Shown here piece after piece: positions 1-7,905 of a stretch of 8,245 nt of DNA. Position 1 is the stretch's first letter; every line of letters starts with the position of its first letter. The translations under genes were made by a program, and so were the position numbers. Where the stretch lies: NCBI GenBank assembly GCA_030639105.1, contig DAOWDI010000062.1, positions 1 through 8,245 of the forward strand, in the 5' to 3' direction. The notes beneath the pieces are model-generated. The model was not told the origin of the DNA, made no database searches, and saw nothing but the letters and a program-made list of their open reading frames with translations. The DNA is from Gammaproteobacteria bacterium (GTDB taxonomy: Bacteria > Pseudomonadota > Gammaproteobacteria > Ga0077536).

Positions 1-1167
1 CGAGTACGGCCTTTGGATCTAACCGGTATCGAGTTATTGGCAAACGCCGCCGAGGTGGTACAACATCCGAATATCGAAGTGGTCGTTGAACTGATCGGCG
101 GTACTGAACCAGCTAAAGATCTGGTGATCGCGGCACTCGAAAGCGGTAAGCACGTCGTGACCGCCAACAAGGCCCTTATCGCCCTTTATGGCAATGAGAT
201 TTTCGAGGTTGCGCATCGTACCCACACGATGGTCGCCTTCGAGGCGGCGGTCGCCGGTGGCATCCCCGTGATCAAGGCTATCCGTGAAGCGCTTGCGGGT
301 AACCGGGTCGAATGGCTGGCGGGGATCATCAATGGCACCTGCAATTATATATTGACCGCGATGAGCGATGCCGGCCGTGAATTCGATGACGTGTTGGCCG
401 AGGCACAGGCGCTCGGGTATGCCGAGGCCGATCCGTCGTTCGACATCGACGGTATCGACGCGGCGCATAAGTTGACGATCCTGGCTGCGATAGCATTTGG
501 TATTCCGCTGCAATTCGATTCAGTCTACGTCGAAGGGATCCGGCACATCTCGCGGGCCGATGTTGACTACGCGCACAGGCTTGGTTATCGGATAAAGCAC
601 CTGGGCCTCGCCAGCGAAGGAACTGAAGGTATTGAATTGCGTGTCCACCCGACCCTGATCCCGTCGCGGCAGTTACTGGCCAGTGTAGACGGCGTGATGA
701 ACGCCGTGATGATCATGGGGGATGCGGCCGGCCCGACCCTGTATTACGGCGCCGGTGCTGGCGCCGAGCCCACGGCATCGGCGGTTGTCGCCGACCTCGT
801 CGATGTGGTCAGGGCGCTGACCAGCGATCCCGAGAATCGCGTACCGCATCTGGCATTTCAACCCGACGCGTTGGCGCAGATCCCCATTGTCGACATGGAA
901 AGCATCGAAACCGCCTATTATTTGCGCTTGAATGTCGTCGACCAGCCCGGCGTTCTCGCCGATGTAACGCGGATCCTGGGCAGCGGCGGCATCAGTATCG
1001 AGGCTATTTTGCAGCACGAACCCGAGGACGGAGCGTCGACCGTACCGGTGGTGATACTCACCCACCGCGTCATCGAGCGCGCAATGAACCGGGCATTGGC
1101 CGAGATCGAGGCGCTGCCGCAGATCCACAATCAGGTCGTCAGGATACGTATGGAACAACTGGCATGA
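1..1167 (+). CDS. hom: Homoserine dehydrogenase, monofunctional, 5' end cut off by the window
   Basis: Homoserine dehydrogenase reduces L-aspartate-4-semialdehyde to homoserine with NAD(P)H, the branch point to threonine and methionine, in the cytoplasm. The frame is open from base 1 (codons CGA GTA CGG CCT TTG), so the TTG at 13 is internal; 388 codons are present, and against a usual 430-440 residues about 50 are missing, including the GxGxxG nucleotide-binding loop. Visible, in fragment numbering: the end of the Rossmann domain with VVELIGG and the conserved TANKALIA (54-61); the GIINGTCNYIL segment (about 108-118); the family signature ALGYAEADPSFDIDGIDAAHK (137-157), which holds the catalytic Asp and Lys; GAGAGAEPTASAVVADL (about 250-266); and a C-terminal ACT domain (about 306-384, DQPGVLADVTRILG), which in this family usually mediates threonine feedback. 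There is no aspartate kinase domain in the part seen. The stop overlaps the thrC start as ATGA, pointing to one operon with translational coupling. Confidence 0.97.
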   Translation, partial: RVRPLDLTGIELLANAAEVVQHPNIEVVVELIGGTEPAKDLVIAALESGKHVVTANKALIALYGNEIFEVAHRTHTMVAFEAAVAGGIPVIKAIREALAGNRVEWLAGIINGTCNYILTAMSDAGREFDDVLAEAQALGYAEADPSFDIDGIDAAHKLTILAAIAFGIPLQFDSVYVEGIRHISRADVDYAHRLGYRIKHLGLASEGTEGIELRVHPTLIPSRQLLASVDGVMNAVMIMGDAAGPTLYYGAGAGAEPTASAVVADLVDVVRALTSDPENRVPHLAFQPDALAQIPIVDMESIETAYYLRLNVVDQPGVLADVTRILGSGGISIEAILQHEPEDGASTVPVVILTHRVIERAMNRALAEIEALPQIHNQVVRIRMEQLA

Positions 1168-2297
1168 TTCGACCAAACTATTACAACGGGATCATCGAGC
1201 GCTATCGCGATCGTCTCCCGGTGGACGAGGAGACCCGCGTTATCACGTTGTGCGAAGGCGATACGGCGCTGATACGGCTGGAGAATATCGAAAAGGAAAT
1301 CGGCCTGGGCATCGAGCTGTACGCCAAGTTTGAAGGCCTAAACCCCACCGGCTCATTCAAGGACCGTGGGATGACGATGGCCGTGACACAGGCTGTGTCA
1401 GAAGGCGCTCAGGCGATAATCTGTGCGTCGACGGGCAATACCTCGGCGTCGGCGGCGGCCTATGCCGCGCGCGCCGGGATCCGTGCATTTGTGTTGATCC
1501 CCCAAGGTAAGATCGCGCTCGGAAAACTCGCCCAAGCGATGATTGAGGGCGCGTGCGTCATCCAGATCAAAGGCAATTTTGATGACGGCATGCGAATTGT
1601 CAAAGAGGTGGCTGCCGCCGCCCCGGTGACCATCGTGAACTCCATCAATCCGTATCGCTTGCAGGGTCAAAAAACGGCGGCATTTGAGATTATCGATGCG
1701 CTCGGCAGGGCCCCCGATATCCACGGGATCCCGGTCGGCAACGCGGGCAATATCAGTGCATACTGGGTTGGTTATAGCGAGTATGCGGCTGTATTACCGG
1801 CGACGGCTTCTTGTTCCTTCTGTGAAGAACGCTGCCGCTATCCGTCTGCCGCCGTGGTTCAGGGGCGTCCGCGGATGTTCGGTTATCAGGCAGCCGGCGC
1901 CGCGCCTTTCATCCGCGGCGAGATGGTCGACGACCCCGAGACGGTCGCGACCGCCATCCGTATTGGTCGGCCACAGTCATGGGACCTTGCATGGGCCGCC
2001 GTCAACGAATCCGGCGGTGCATTCGCCAGCCTGAGTGATGAAGAGATCCTGAAAACTCAGCGCATGCTGGCCGAAAAAGAGGGTATTTTCTGCGAGCCGG
2101 CATCGGCCATATCCGTCGGTGGGGTTCTGCGTGATGTCAAGAATGGTACGATTGCGCCAGGCTCTCTGATCACCTGCACCCTCACTGGGCATGGGCTCAA
2201 GGATCCGGATACCGCTATCAAGCAAAGTGAGGGCCCGGTCATCGAGATCCCCGCGGAGCTTGATGCCGTCAAACGCGCGATCCTCGAGAATTTGTAG
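1164..2297 (+). CDS. thrC: Threonine synthase (PLP-dependent), with an unusual Cys-bearing insertion
   Basis: Threonine synthase converts O-phosphohomoserine to threonine and phosphate, the last step of the pathway. The 377-residue product is the short, fold-type-II form without the long N-terminal domain. The PLP lysine is K66 in NPTGSFKDRGM (61-70). STGNTSASAAAYAA (89-102) and the phosphate-binding PVGNAGNISAYW (190-201) are clear, followed by RPRMFGYQAAGAAP (235-248), NESGG (281-285), FCEPASAISVGG (309-320) and TGHGLKDPD (341-349). The start at 1164 lies within ATGA over the hom stop, with a modest GGAA at 1152-1155 before it. The oddity is residues about 210-230, between GYSEYAA and VVQGRPRM: most homologues I know have a short linker here, while this one has about 21 additional residues with cysteines at 217, 220 and 224 (CSFCEERC). 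The extra length fits the total being above the roughly 350-360 typical of this form. Core catalytic motifs are intact, so I expect it to be active. A homoserine kinase gene is not in the window. Confidence 0.96.
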   Translation: MIRPNYYNGIIERYRDRLPVDEETRVITLCEGDTALIRLENIEKEIGLGIELYAKFEGLNPTGSFKDRGMTMAVTQAVSEGAQAIICASTGNTSASAAAYAARAGIRAFVLIPQGKIALGKLAQAMIEGACVIQIKGNFDDGMRIVKEVAAAAPVTIVNSINPYRLQGQKTAAFEIIDALGRAPDIHGIPVGNAGNISAYWVGYSEYAAVLPATASCSFCEERCRYPSAAVVQGRPRMFGYQAAGAAPFIRGEMVDDPETVATAIRIGRPQSWDLAWAAVNESGGAFASLSDEEILKTQRMLAEKEGIFCEPASAISVGGVLRDVKNGTIAPGSLITCTLTGHGLKDPDTAIKQSEGPVIEIPAELDAVKRAILENL

Positions 2298-2358
2298 CCT
2301 GATCACCTGTGCAAACTAAGGGTGTTGCCAGTTCCCTGAGCCGTGTAGATCGACTTCC

Positions 2359-3375
2359 ATGGCAGCCCTGACCTTGTTCGTGCCGGATCTATCTGCCTGG
2401 TTGGTGGAAGGATCCGCGGGCGAGATCGACCCCGCAAGGTGGCCCGCCCTGTCGTTGATGCTCACAAGGGCGATTGAGCACCCGCTTGAGAGTTATTCGC
2501 TCGAGCACAATCTAATCATGCTTTGTGGCGCGCACTCTGCGCATGCGGCGCCGATCCCCATCGCTGCCCTGACCGCCTTGATCGATTACGGATCGCCCTC
2601 TCTCGAAGATGTCATGCGTGCCGACCCGGTACATCTGCGCGCCGATCCCAATCAAATCCTGCTGTTTAATCATCCCTCCATCATGCCGTCGGCCGCGGAG
2701 GCCGATTCGCTGCTCGAAGAACTTAACCTCGGCATACCGGATTTGGGCATCTCACGCGGCAGGCATCCCGGGCGCTGGTATCTTCGCTCGGAGTATGCGG
2801 CCAGTACCGTCACGAGTTCGCCGAGCGCCGCCAAGGGGCGTTCGATTGCCGATCATCTGCCGCGCGGAGATGGCGCCCGGGCACTCACCCAACTGATGAA
2901 CGACGTACAGATGATACTGCATAATGCCGCGGTCAACGCCGAGCGCGAAGCGCGTGGGGCTCCCCCGCTGAATTCCATCTGGCCGTGGGGTAACGGATGT
3001 GAGCGCTACGCACAAATCTCAAGCCCGGACTTCGTGGTTGGCGACGATGTCTTGGCGGCTGGATCCGCGCGCCATTTTGGACTCGATTGGTATGCCGAAC
3101 TGGAGCCTCGCGAAGTTGTTGAGAAGATCAGGCGCGGCGATGGAAATGGCCTCCTCGTCATTGGATCTCCCACAGGTTCCATGGATAGCGGTGATCCCAT
3201 GGGGGGTATCGATGATTTGGAGCAACGCTGGTGTCGGCTCCTGCTGCATTCATTACGACGATTTCAGATCAAAGAGGTGCAATTGATCACGGATAGATAC
3301 CGCTATTCGCTAACTCCGTACAACTTGTTCAAGGGTTGGTTGAGGCCGCGCCGGATGCCCGGAGGCGCGATATGA
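2359..3375 (+). CDS. RpfE-type conserved protein of unknown function (cofactor-independent phosphoglycerate mutase-like annotation)
   Basis: A 338-residue soluble protein without a signal peptide or membrane segment. It resembles the family labelled regulatory protein RpfE, or a predicted phosphoglycerate mutase, that sits beside recJ in many beta- and gammaproteobacteria. Recognisable family marks are DPVHLRADPNQILL (89-102), the sequence around NDVQMILHNAAVNAEREARG (181-200) and the following PLNSIWPWGNG (203-213). The metal-binding and catalytic motifs of true cofactor-independent mutases are not evident, so enzyme activity is doubtful. In Xanthomonas the name comes from the rpf (regulation of pathogenicity factors) locus, but its biochemical role is not settled as far as I know. 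ATG 2359 is the first possible start after the in-frame TAA at 2317-2319; no Shine-Dalgarno is visible before it. It begins 61 bases after thrC and its stop overlaps the recJ start (ATGA), suggesting coupled expression with recJ. Family assignment is firm; function is not. Confidence 0.85.
   Translation: MAALTLFVPDLSAWLVEGSAGEIDPARWPALSLMLTRAIEHPLESYSLEHNLIMLCGAHSAHAAPIPIAALTALIDYGSPSLEDVMRADPVHLRADPNQILLFNHPSIMPSAAEADSLLEELNLGIPDLGISRGRHPGRWYLRSEYAASTVTSSPSAAKGRSIADHLPRGDGARALTQLMNDVQMILHNAAVNAEREARGAPPLNSIWPWGNGCERYAQISSPDFVVGDDVLAAGSARHFGLDWYAELEPREVVEKIRRGDGNGLLVIGSPTGSMDSGDPMGGIDDLEQRWCRLLLHSLRRFQIKEVQLITDRYRYSLTPYNLFKGWLRPRRMPGGAI
3361..3365 (+). promoter_or_regulatory. Shine-Dalgarno GGAGG that fixes the recJ start
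   Basis: GGAGG lies six bases before ATG 3372, an ideal spacing. It sits inside the last codons of the RpfE-type gene. It favours 3372 over the in-frame ATG at 3336, which would add 12 residues and has no comparable site. Confidence 0.8.
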
Positions 3376-5108
3376 CGGGGCCGGCGATTGTCCGTCGCCC
3401 CGTGCCGCCGCACGATGACTTACCGCTGACGCTGCACCCTGTCCTCAGGCGCATCCTGGCGGCACGCGGTGCATTGGATGCGGCTGCTCTCGATATCTCG
3501 CTGGAGGGCTTGTACAGAACTGACTCATTGAGTGGGATCGATGCGGCGGTTTCGTTGTTAGAGACGGCAATAGTGCGCGAGGGCAGGATCCTTATCGTTG
3601 CGGATTTTGACGCCGATGGGGCAACGAGTTGCGCCCTTGTCATGCGCGCTTTGGGTATGATGGGCGCGGGTGAGGTTTCCTATATTGTCCCGAACCGATT
3701 CGAATATGGTTACGGATTGACGCCGCCGATCGTCGAACTGGCGGCGGCGCAAGACCCGGACCTGTTGATCACGGTAGATAACGGCATCTCCAGTCTCGAT
3801 GGCATCGCCGCCGCGCGCGCCGCTGGTATTGACGTGTTGGTCACCGATCACCATCTGCCGGGGAAGCAGATACCTGACGCCAACGCCATCGTTAACCCGA
3901 ATATTCCCGGAGATCGGTTCCCAAGCAAATCGCTCGCCGGTGTCGGGGTGATATTTTATGTGATGCTGGCATTGCGCAAGCGTCTTGAGCAGCGCGACTG
4001 GTTTGCGAAAAAAGGACTCGGGTACCCGAATCTCGGGACGCTGCTCGACCTTGTCGCACTCGGTACGATCGCCGATGTGGTGCCGCTCGATCAGAATAAT
4101 CGGCGATTGGTAGCCCAGGGTCTGGCACGGATCAGGGCCGGGAAATCACAGCCGGGGATCGCGGCGCTCCTGAGGGTGGCCCGCCGGGGGATCCCGCGTG
4201 TGACATCGATCGATCTGGCATTTGCCGTTGCGCCCCGGTTGAATGCGGCCGGACGTCTGGCTGATATGTCCTTAGGGATAGAGTGTCTTATCGGTGAAAG
4301 CAAAGACAACTGCGATCGTATTGCGGCTGAGCTCGATGATTTGAATCGCGAACGCCGGGAAATCGAATCAGCAATGAGGACGCGCGCGATCACGATCGTT
4401 GATTCGATGCGGTTTAGTGATGGAGATGAATTGCGCTCGGGGCTTTGTCTGCTCGATGAGCATTGGCATCAGGGCGTAGTCGGCATTATTGCGTCGCGGA
4501 TCAAGGACCGTTATCACCGCCCGGTGATCGCGTTTGCCCCGGTGGAGGGGGAACAACTCAAGGGCTCGGGGCGCTCGATCGCGGGTGTTCATCTGCGCGA
4601 CGCCCTGGACGCAATTGCGGCACATAATCCAGGGCTATTGAGTAAGTTTGGCGGACACGCGATGGCAGCCGGATTGACACTGGCCGCCGGATCGTTTGCC
4701 GATTTTGCCGATGCCTTTGATGCGGAAATACGACGGCAACTCGGAGACGGCGGGATCAAGCATGAGATCGTGACCGACGGTGAACTTTGTAACGAGGACT
4801 TTTCGTTGGCGCTTGCCGAGCAGTTGGTGGAAGCAGCGCCGTGGGGGCAGCAGTTTCCCGAACCATTATTCGATGGGGTGTTTTTCGTTCTCGAAAGGCG
4901 TATTGTTGGGGAGGCGCATGTGCGTATGCGCCTGCGGCCGCTTGACGGGAGGAGGGGCCTCAATGCGATCGCATTTGGCGCCGCCGCCGAAAGCTGGACA
5001 AGAAGTGATGGGGCTATTCATGCTACCTACCGTCTTTCCGTCAATGAATACCGAGGGTTGAGGTCGCTGCAGATTGTCGTTGAGCATGCGCGGGAGTTGG
5101 ATGGCTGA
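3372..5108 (+). CDS. recJ: Single-stranded-DNA-specific exonuclease RecJ
   Basis: RecJ degrades single-stranded DNA 5' to 3', acting in RecF-pathway recombination, mismatch repair and rescue of stalled forks in the cytoplasm; it needs Mn2+ or Mg2+. With the start at 3372 the product has 578 residues, essentially the E. coli length (577). Domains in order: DHH catalytic domain with motif I DFDADGATS (78-86), VPNRFEYGYGL (about 106-116), motif II TVDNG (134-138) and motif III TDHH (158-161), then LGTIADVVPL (230-239) and RLNAAGR (289-295); DHHA1 domain with HQGVVGIIASRI (about 366-377), KGSGRS (397-402) and GGHAMAAG (427-434); and a C-terminal OB-fold region from about 455 to the end. All metal-binding aspartates and histidines that I can place are present. 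Start choice rests on GGAGG at 3361-3365 and the ATGA overlap with the upstream gene. A possible 27-codon ORF begins 8 bases before its stop. Confidence 0.97.
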   Translation: MTGPAIVRRPVPPHDDLPLTLHPVLRRILAARGALDAAALDISLEGLYRTDSLSGIDAAVSLLETAIVREGRILIVADFDADGATSCALVMRALGMMGAGEVSYIVPNRFEYGYGLTPPIVELAAAQDPDLLITVDNGISSLDGIAAARAAGIDVLVTDHHLPGKQIPDANAIVNPNIPGDRFPSKSLAGVGVIFYVMLALRKRLEQRDWFAKKGLGYPNLGTLLDLVALGTIADVVPLDQNNRRLVAQGLARIRAGKSQPGIAALLRVARRGIPRVTSIDLAFAVAPRLNAAGRLADMSLGIECLIGESKDNCDRIAAELDDLNRERREIESAMRTRAITIVDSMRFSDGDELRSGLCLLDEHWHQGVVGIIASRIKDRYHRPVIAFAPVEGEQLKGSGRSIAGVHLRDALDAIAAHNPGLLSKFGGHAMAAGLTLAAGSFADFADAFDAEIRRQLGDGGIKHEIVTDGELCNEDFSLALAEQLVEAAPWGQQFPEPLFDGVFFVLERRIVGEAHVRMRLRPLDGRRGLNAIAFGAAAESWTRSDGAIHATYRLSVNEYRGLRSLQIVVEHARELDG

Positions 5109-5184
5109 CGAAGAATTCATCCGGCAAATCAATTCCATCGAACCGGCGCACCCGATACAATCCGCGCTGCAAATTTCACAGTGA
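5101..5184 (+). CDS. Possible 27-residue ORF between recJ and prfB, unproven
   Basis: ATG 5101 overlaps the last 8 bases of recJ (ATGGCTGA). The frame runs 27 codons to TGA 5182-5184, eight bases before the prfB start. A GGGAG at 5092-5096 precedes it with a short 4-base spacing. The peptide begins MADEEFIRQINSIEP and contains no cysteine or hydrophobic segment; I do not recognise it. A frame this short is easily open by chance, so it is listed because of its position, filling the gap ahead of the autoregulated release-factor gene, and not because of any homology. Confidence 0.18.
   Translation: MADEEFIRQINSIEPAHPIQSALQISQ
5156..5161 (+). promoter_or_regulatory. Weak candidate -10 element (TACAAT) upstream of prfB
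   Basis: TACAAT matches the sigma-70 -10 consensus at five of six bases and lies 31 bases before the prfB ATG, followed by a CG-rich stretch. No convincing -35 hexamer is found 16-18 bases upstream (best TTCCAT) and there is no extended TGn. It could give prfB its own promoter, but the evidence is only this hexamer. Confidence 0.22.
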
Positions 5185-5192
5185 GATAAGCC

Positions 5193-6288
5193 ATGGAAAT
5201 CAACCTGCTGCTACTCCGTGTCAAAGACCTGCAAGACAGAGCACATTCGCTCAGGGGGTATCTTTGACTTCGATCGCAAAGCCGAGCGGCTGATAGAGGT
5301 CAACCGGGAACTGGAAGATCCGGCGATTTGGGACGACCCCCAACGCGCGCAAGCGCTCGGGCGCGAACGGGCTGAGCTTGAACGGATTGTGTCGACCTTG
5401 ACCGAGTTGGCCTCGGGCCTGGGCGATTGCGCACAATTGCTGCGGCTCGCCGAAGAGGAAAACGACGCACAGACGGTGGCAGCGGTCGGCGACGACCTCG
5501 ATGCGGCCGAGGCCAGGCTCGAACCGCTTGAATTCAGCCGGATGTTTTCTAACGAAATGGACCCGGCAAATGCTTTCGTCGATATCCAGGCCGGCTCCGG
5601 CGGCACCGAAGCGCAGGACTGGGCTGAGATGCTGTTGCGGATGTATCTGCGGTGGGGCGAGCACCATACCTTTCGCACGGAGCTGATCGAGGTTTCTCCC
5701 GGTGAAGTCGCCGGTATCAAGAGCGCCACCATCAAGTTCGAGGGCGAGTATGGTTTTGGCTGGCTTCGAACCGAGACCGGCGTACACCGGCTCGTGCGAA
5801 AGTCGCCCTTTGATTCCGGCAACCGTCGCCACACGTCGTTCGCCTCGGTTTTTGTGTCACCGGAGGTAGACGACAACATCGAAATCGAAGTTAACCCGGC
5901 GGATTTACGCATTGATACTTATCGCGCGAGTGGTGCCGGCGGCCAGCACGTCAACAAGACGGATTCCGCCGTGCGTATCACACATAACCCCAGTGGGATT
6001 GTCGTACAGTGTCAGAATGAACGGTCGCAGCATAAGAATAAGGATCAAGCAATGAAGCTGCTGCGTGCGCGATTGTACGAACAGGAGCTAATGAAGCGCA
6101 ACACCGAACAGCAGGCGCTCGAGGAGGCCAAGGCGGATATTGGCTGGGGCAGTCAGATCCGTTCTTACGTCCTCGACCAGTCGCGCATCAAAGATTTGCG
6201 GACCGGCGTCGAAACGGGAAATACGCAGGCAGTTCTGGACGGCGACCTCGATCAATTCATCGAAGCGAGTTTAAAGCAGGGGCTGTAG
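5193..6288 (+). CDS. prfB: Peptide chain release factor 2 (RF2), expressed by programmed +1 frameshift
   Basis: RF2 ends translation at UGA and UAA by reading the stop codon in the ribosomal A site and triggering peptidyl-tRNA hydrolysis. The gene is in two frames: 24 codons from ATG 5193 through CTT 5262-5264 to an in-frame TGA (5265-5267), then the +1 frame from GAC 5266. The joined product, join(5193..5264,5266..6288), is 364 residues against 365 in E. coli. The stop-codon recognition tripeptide SPF is at about 204-206 and the catalytic GGQ at about 249-251 in [18 protein letters not shown]. The N-terminal part is the usual helical domain. The gene itself ends in TAG, which RF2 does not read. 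A reading that starts at GTG 5218 in the second frame is an artefact. The upstream Shine-Dalgarno (GAGATAAG) is weak. It follows recJ by 84 bases and precedes lysS by 81, as in E. coli, where prfB and lysS are also neighbours. Confidence 0.97.
5253..5268 (+). promoter_or_regulatory. RF2 programmed +1 frameshift (recoding) site
   Basis: The bases read AGG GGG TAT CTT TGA C, identical to the well-studied bacterial RF2 element. The AGGGGG acts as an internal Shine-Dalgarno that pairs with 16S rRNA and strains the ribosome. CTT is the slippery codon, from which tRNA-Leu moves to TTT. TGA followed by C is a poorly terminated stop. When RF2 is scarce the ribosome pauses and shifts; when it is abundant, translation stops after 24 residues. 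This is negative autoregulation of RF2 level. Confidence 0.97.
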
Positions 6289-6304
6289 GGGCTCATGCAA
6301 TGGT

Positions 6305-6319
6305 GCCGCCAGGGGCGGC
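6305..6319 (+). other. Small GC hairpin between prfB and lysS
   Basis: GCCGCC and GGCGGC form a perfect six-base-pair stem around an AGG loop, 16 bases after the prfB stop. No T-run follows (next bases are TAGAGCG), so it is not a convincing intrinsic terminator. It could be an RNA-stabilising structure or chance in GC-rich sequence. The rest of the 81-base gap shows no clear promoter. Confidence 0.25.
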
Positions 6320-6369
6320 TAGAGCGCAAACGATTGCGGTGATCTCTCAAATGAACTAAGAATCTTACG

Positions 6370-7875
6370 ATGGTGAAACAAAGAGAAAGTAGTACTCAAT
6401 CGCAGCTCATCGCTCAACGCAGGGCCAAGCTAGAGGCTTTGCAGGAAGTAGGGCAGGCCTATCCGAACGATTTTCGCCGTGATGCCTTGGCTGGAGAATT
6501 ACATGAGCGCTTCGGTGACACAACGGCGGAGGATCTGGCGGAGCAAAGTGTTCGCGTATTGGTTGCGGGACGAATGATGACACAGCGCGTTCAAGGCAAA
6601 ACTTCATTCGCGCATATCAAGGACATGTCAGCCCAGATACAATTGTTTGTCAAGCGTGACATGCTGCCGGAAGGCGTCTATGGCGAATTCAAGAAGTGGG
6701 ATCTCGGCGATATCATTGGTGCGGGCGGCGTTATGTTCCGGACCCAGCGCGGCGAACTGTCGGTAATGGTAGACCATCTGCGCTTGATAACGAAGTCATT
6801 GCGCCCCTTGCCCGAGAAATTTCATGGGTTGACCGATCAGGAAGCGCGTTATCGCCATCGTTACCTGGATCTGATCATGAACGACGGTAGCCGTGAGGTT
6901 TTTGCAACGCGATCTAAGATCATCGAGTGCATTCGCGAGTTCTTGCACGAACGGAATTTTCTGGAAGTGGAAACGCCGATGATGCAGGTTATACCGGGCG
7001 GCGCGGCGGCGCGGCCTTTCGTAACCCACCACAATACGCTCGATATGCAATTGTATCTGCGCGTGGCGCCAGAGCTTTATTTGAAGCGTCTTGTCATCGG
7101 CGGCATGGAAAAGGTCTTTGAGATCAATCGAAACTTCCGCAATGAAGGTCTTTCGACAAGACATAATCCCGAATTCACCATGCTGGAGTTCTACGAGGCT
7201 TACGCCGATTATAAAGACCTGATGCGGTTGACCGAGGCCATGATTCAGCACTTGATGGGAGAGGTTGTCGGCTCGACAACCGTTGAATATCAGGGTGAGG
7301 TGCTGAATTTTTCGAGCCCGTTCAAATGTATGACGTTGAGACATTCGATCGCCGCGATGAACGATGGGATTACTGTCGATAATCTCGATGATCTCGAAAG
7401 TGCTCGGTCCTTGGCGGAAAGGTTCGGGGTGCCCTTCGAAGATGGCGATGGTCTTGGCAAGATCCAAACGGAAATATTTGAAAAGACCGTGGAGTCGCGT
7501 TTGACGCAGCCGACATTTATAACGGAATATCCGGCGGAAGTATCGCCGCTCGCGCGCTGCAACGACGAGGATCCCTTCGTGACAGACCGCTTTGAATTTT
7601 TCGCGGCGGGCCGCGAAATAGCAAACGGATTCTCCGAACTCAATGATCCCGATGATCAGGCAATGCGTTTCCGGGCGCAGGTCAAGGCGATGGCGGCGGG
7701 CGATGACGAGGCAATGCATTACGATGCCGATTACATCCAGGCTTTGGAGCATGGTATGCCGCCGACCGCCGGTGAGGGGATCGGGATCGACAGGCTGGTT
7801 ATGCTGTTGACCGATTCGGCGTCGATCCGGGACGTTTTACTGTTCCCGCATCTGCGTCCCCGTCATGATGGATAA
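6370..7875 (+). CDS. lysS: Lysyl-tRNA synthetase, class II
   Basis: The enzyme charges tRNA-Lys with lysine using ATP and works as a homodimer in the cytoplasm. The product has 501 residues (E. coli LysS 505) and is collinear with it. The N-terminal OB-fold anticodon-binding domain (about 60-145) contains [16 protein letters not shown] and [18 protein letters not shown]. The class II catalytic core carries motif 1 around [21 protein letters not shown] (197-217), motif 2 [11 protein letters not shown] with [11 protein letters not shown] (250-275), [11 protein letters not shown] (385-395), [11 protein letters not shown] (414-424) and motif 3 [13 protein letters not shown] (468-480). Residue 397 is Cys where E. 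coli has Arg (LARCND); this is probably neutral. ATG 6370 follows only a weak AAGA-like ribosome site, but the start agrees with the family. It lies 81 bases after prfB on the same strand, so co-transcription is likely. No clear terminator follows, leaving open read-through into the RiPP precursor. Confidence 0.98.
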   Translation: MVKQRESSTQSQLIAQRRAKLEALQEVGQAYPNDFRRDALAGELHERFGDTTAEDLAEQSVRVLVAGRMMTQRVQGKTSFAHIKDMSAQIQLFVKRDMLPEGVYGEFKKWDLGDIIGAGGVMFRTQRGELSVMVDHLRLITKSLRPLPEKFHGLTDQEARYRHRYLDLIMNDGSREVFATRSKIIECIREFLHERNFLEVETPMMQVIPGGAAARPFVTHHNTLDMQLYLRVAPELYLKRLVIGGMEKVFEINRNFRNEGLSTRHNPEFTMLEFYEAYADYKDLMRLTEAMIQHLMGEVVGSTTVEYQGEVLNFSSPFKCMTLRHSIAAMNDGITVDNLDDLESARSLAERFGVPFEDGDGLGKIQTEIFEKTVESRLTQPTFITEYPAEVSPLARCNDEDPFVTDRFEFFAAGREIANGFSELNDPDDQAMRFRAQVKAMAAGDDEAMHYDADYIQALEHGMPPTAGEGIGIDRLVMLLTDSASIRDVLLFPHLRPRHDG

Positions 7876-7905
7876 TCGATAAATTTTCGGTAATGATGGA
7901 ACCTC

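Noticed and set aside
13..15. TTG as start of the homoserine dehydrogenase gene
   Set aside because: The frame is open to base 1 and the N-terminal nucleotide-binding loop is missing, so the gene begins outside the window.
2319..2337. AGGG/CCCT inverted repeat between thrC and the RpfE-type gene
   Set aside because: It has only four base pairs around an 11-base loop and no T-run, so it is not supportable as a terminator.
3336..3371. Upstream in-frame ATG for recJ, adding 12 residues
   Set aside because: There is no Shine-Dalgarno for it; ATG 3372 has GGAGG at ideal spacing, the ATGA overlap, and gives the E. coli length.
5218..5265. GTG 5218 as the start of release factor 2
   Set aside because: The bases up to the TGA belong to the zero frame; the frameshift site and the conserved N-terminus starting at ATG 5193 explain the gene.
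6295..6359. Tiny ORFs (15 and 2 codons) between prfB and lysS
   Set aside because: They are too short, have no ribosome site and show no notable composition; they are expected by chance.
6796..7752. Long antisense open frame (318 codons) opposite lysS
   Set aside because: It mirrors a well-conserved gene's codon pattern, has no recognisable domain, and is explained as a shadow; other antisense and out-of-frame ORFs are dismissed likewise.
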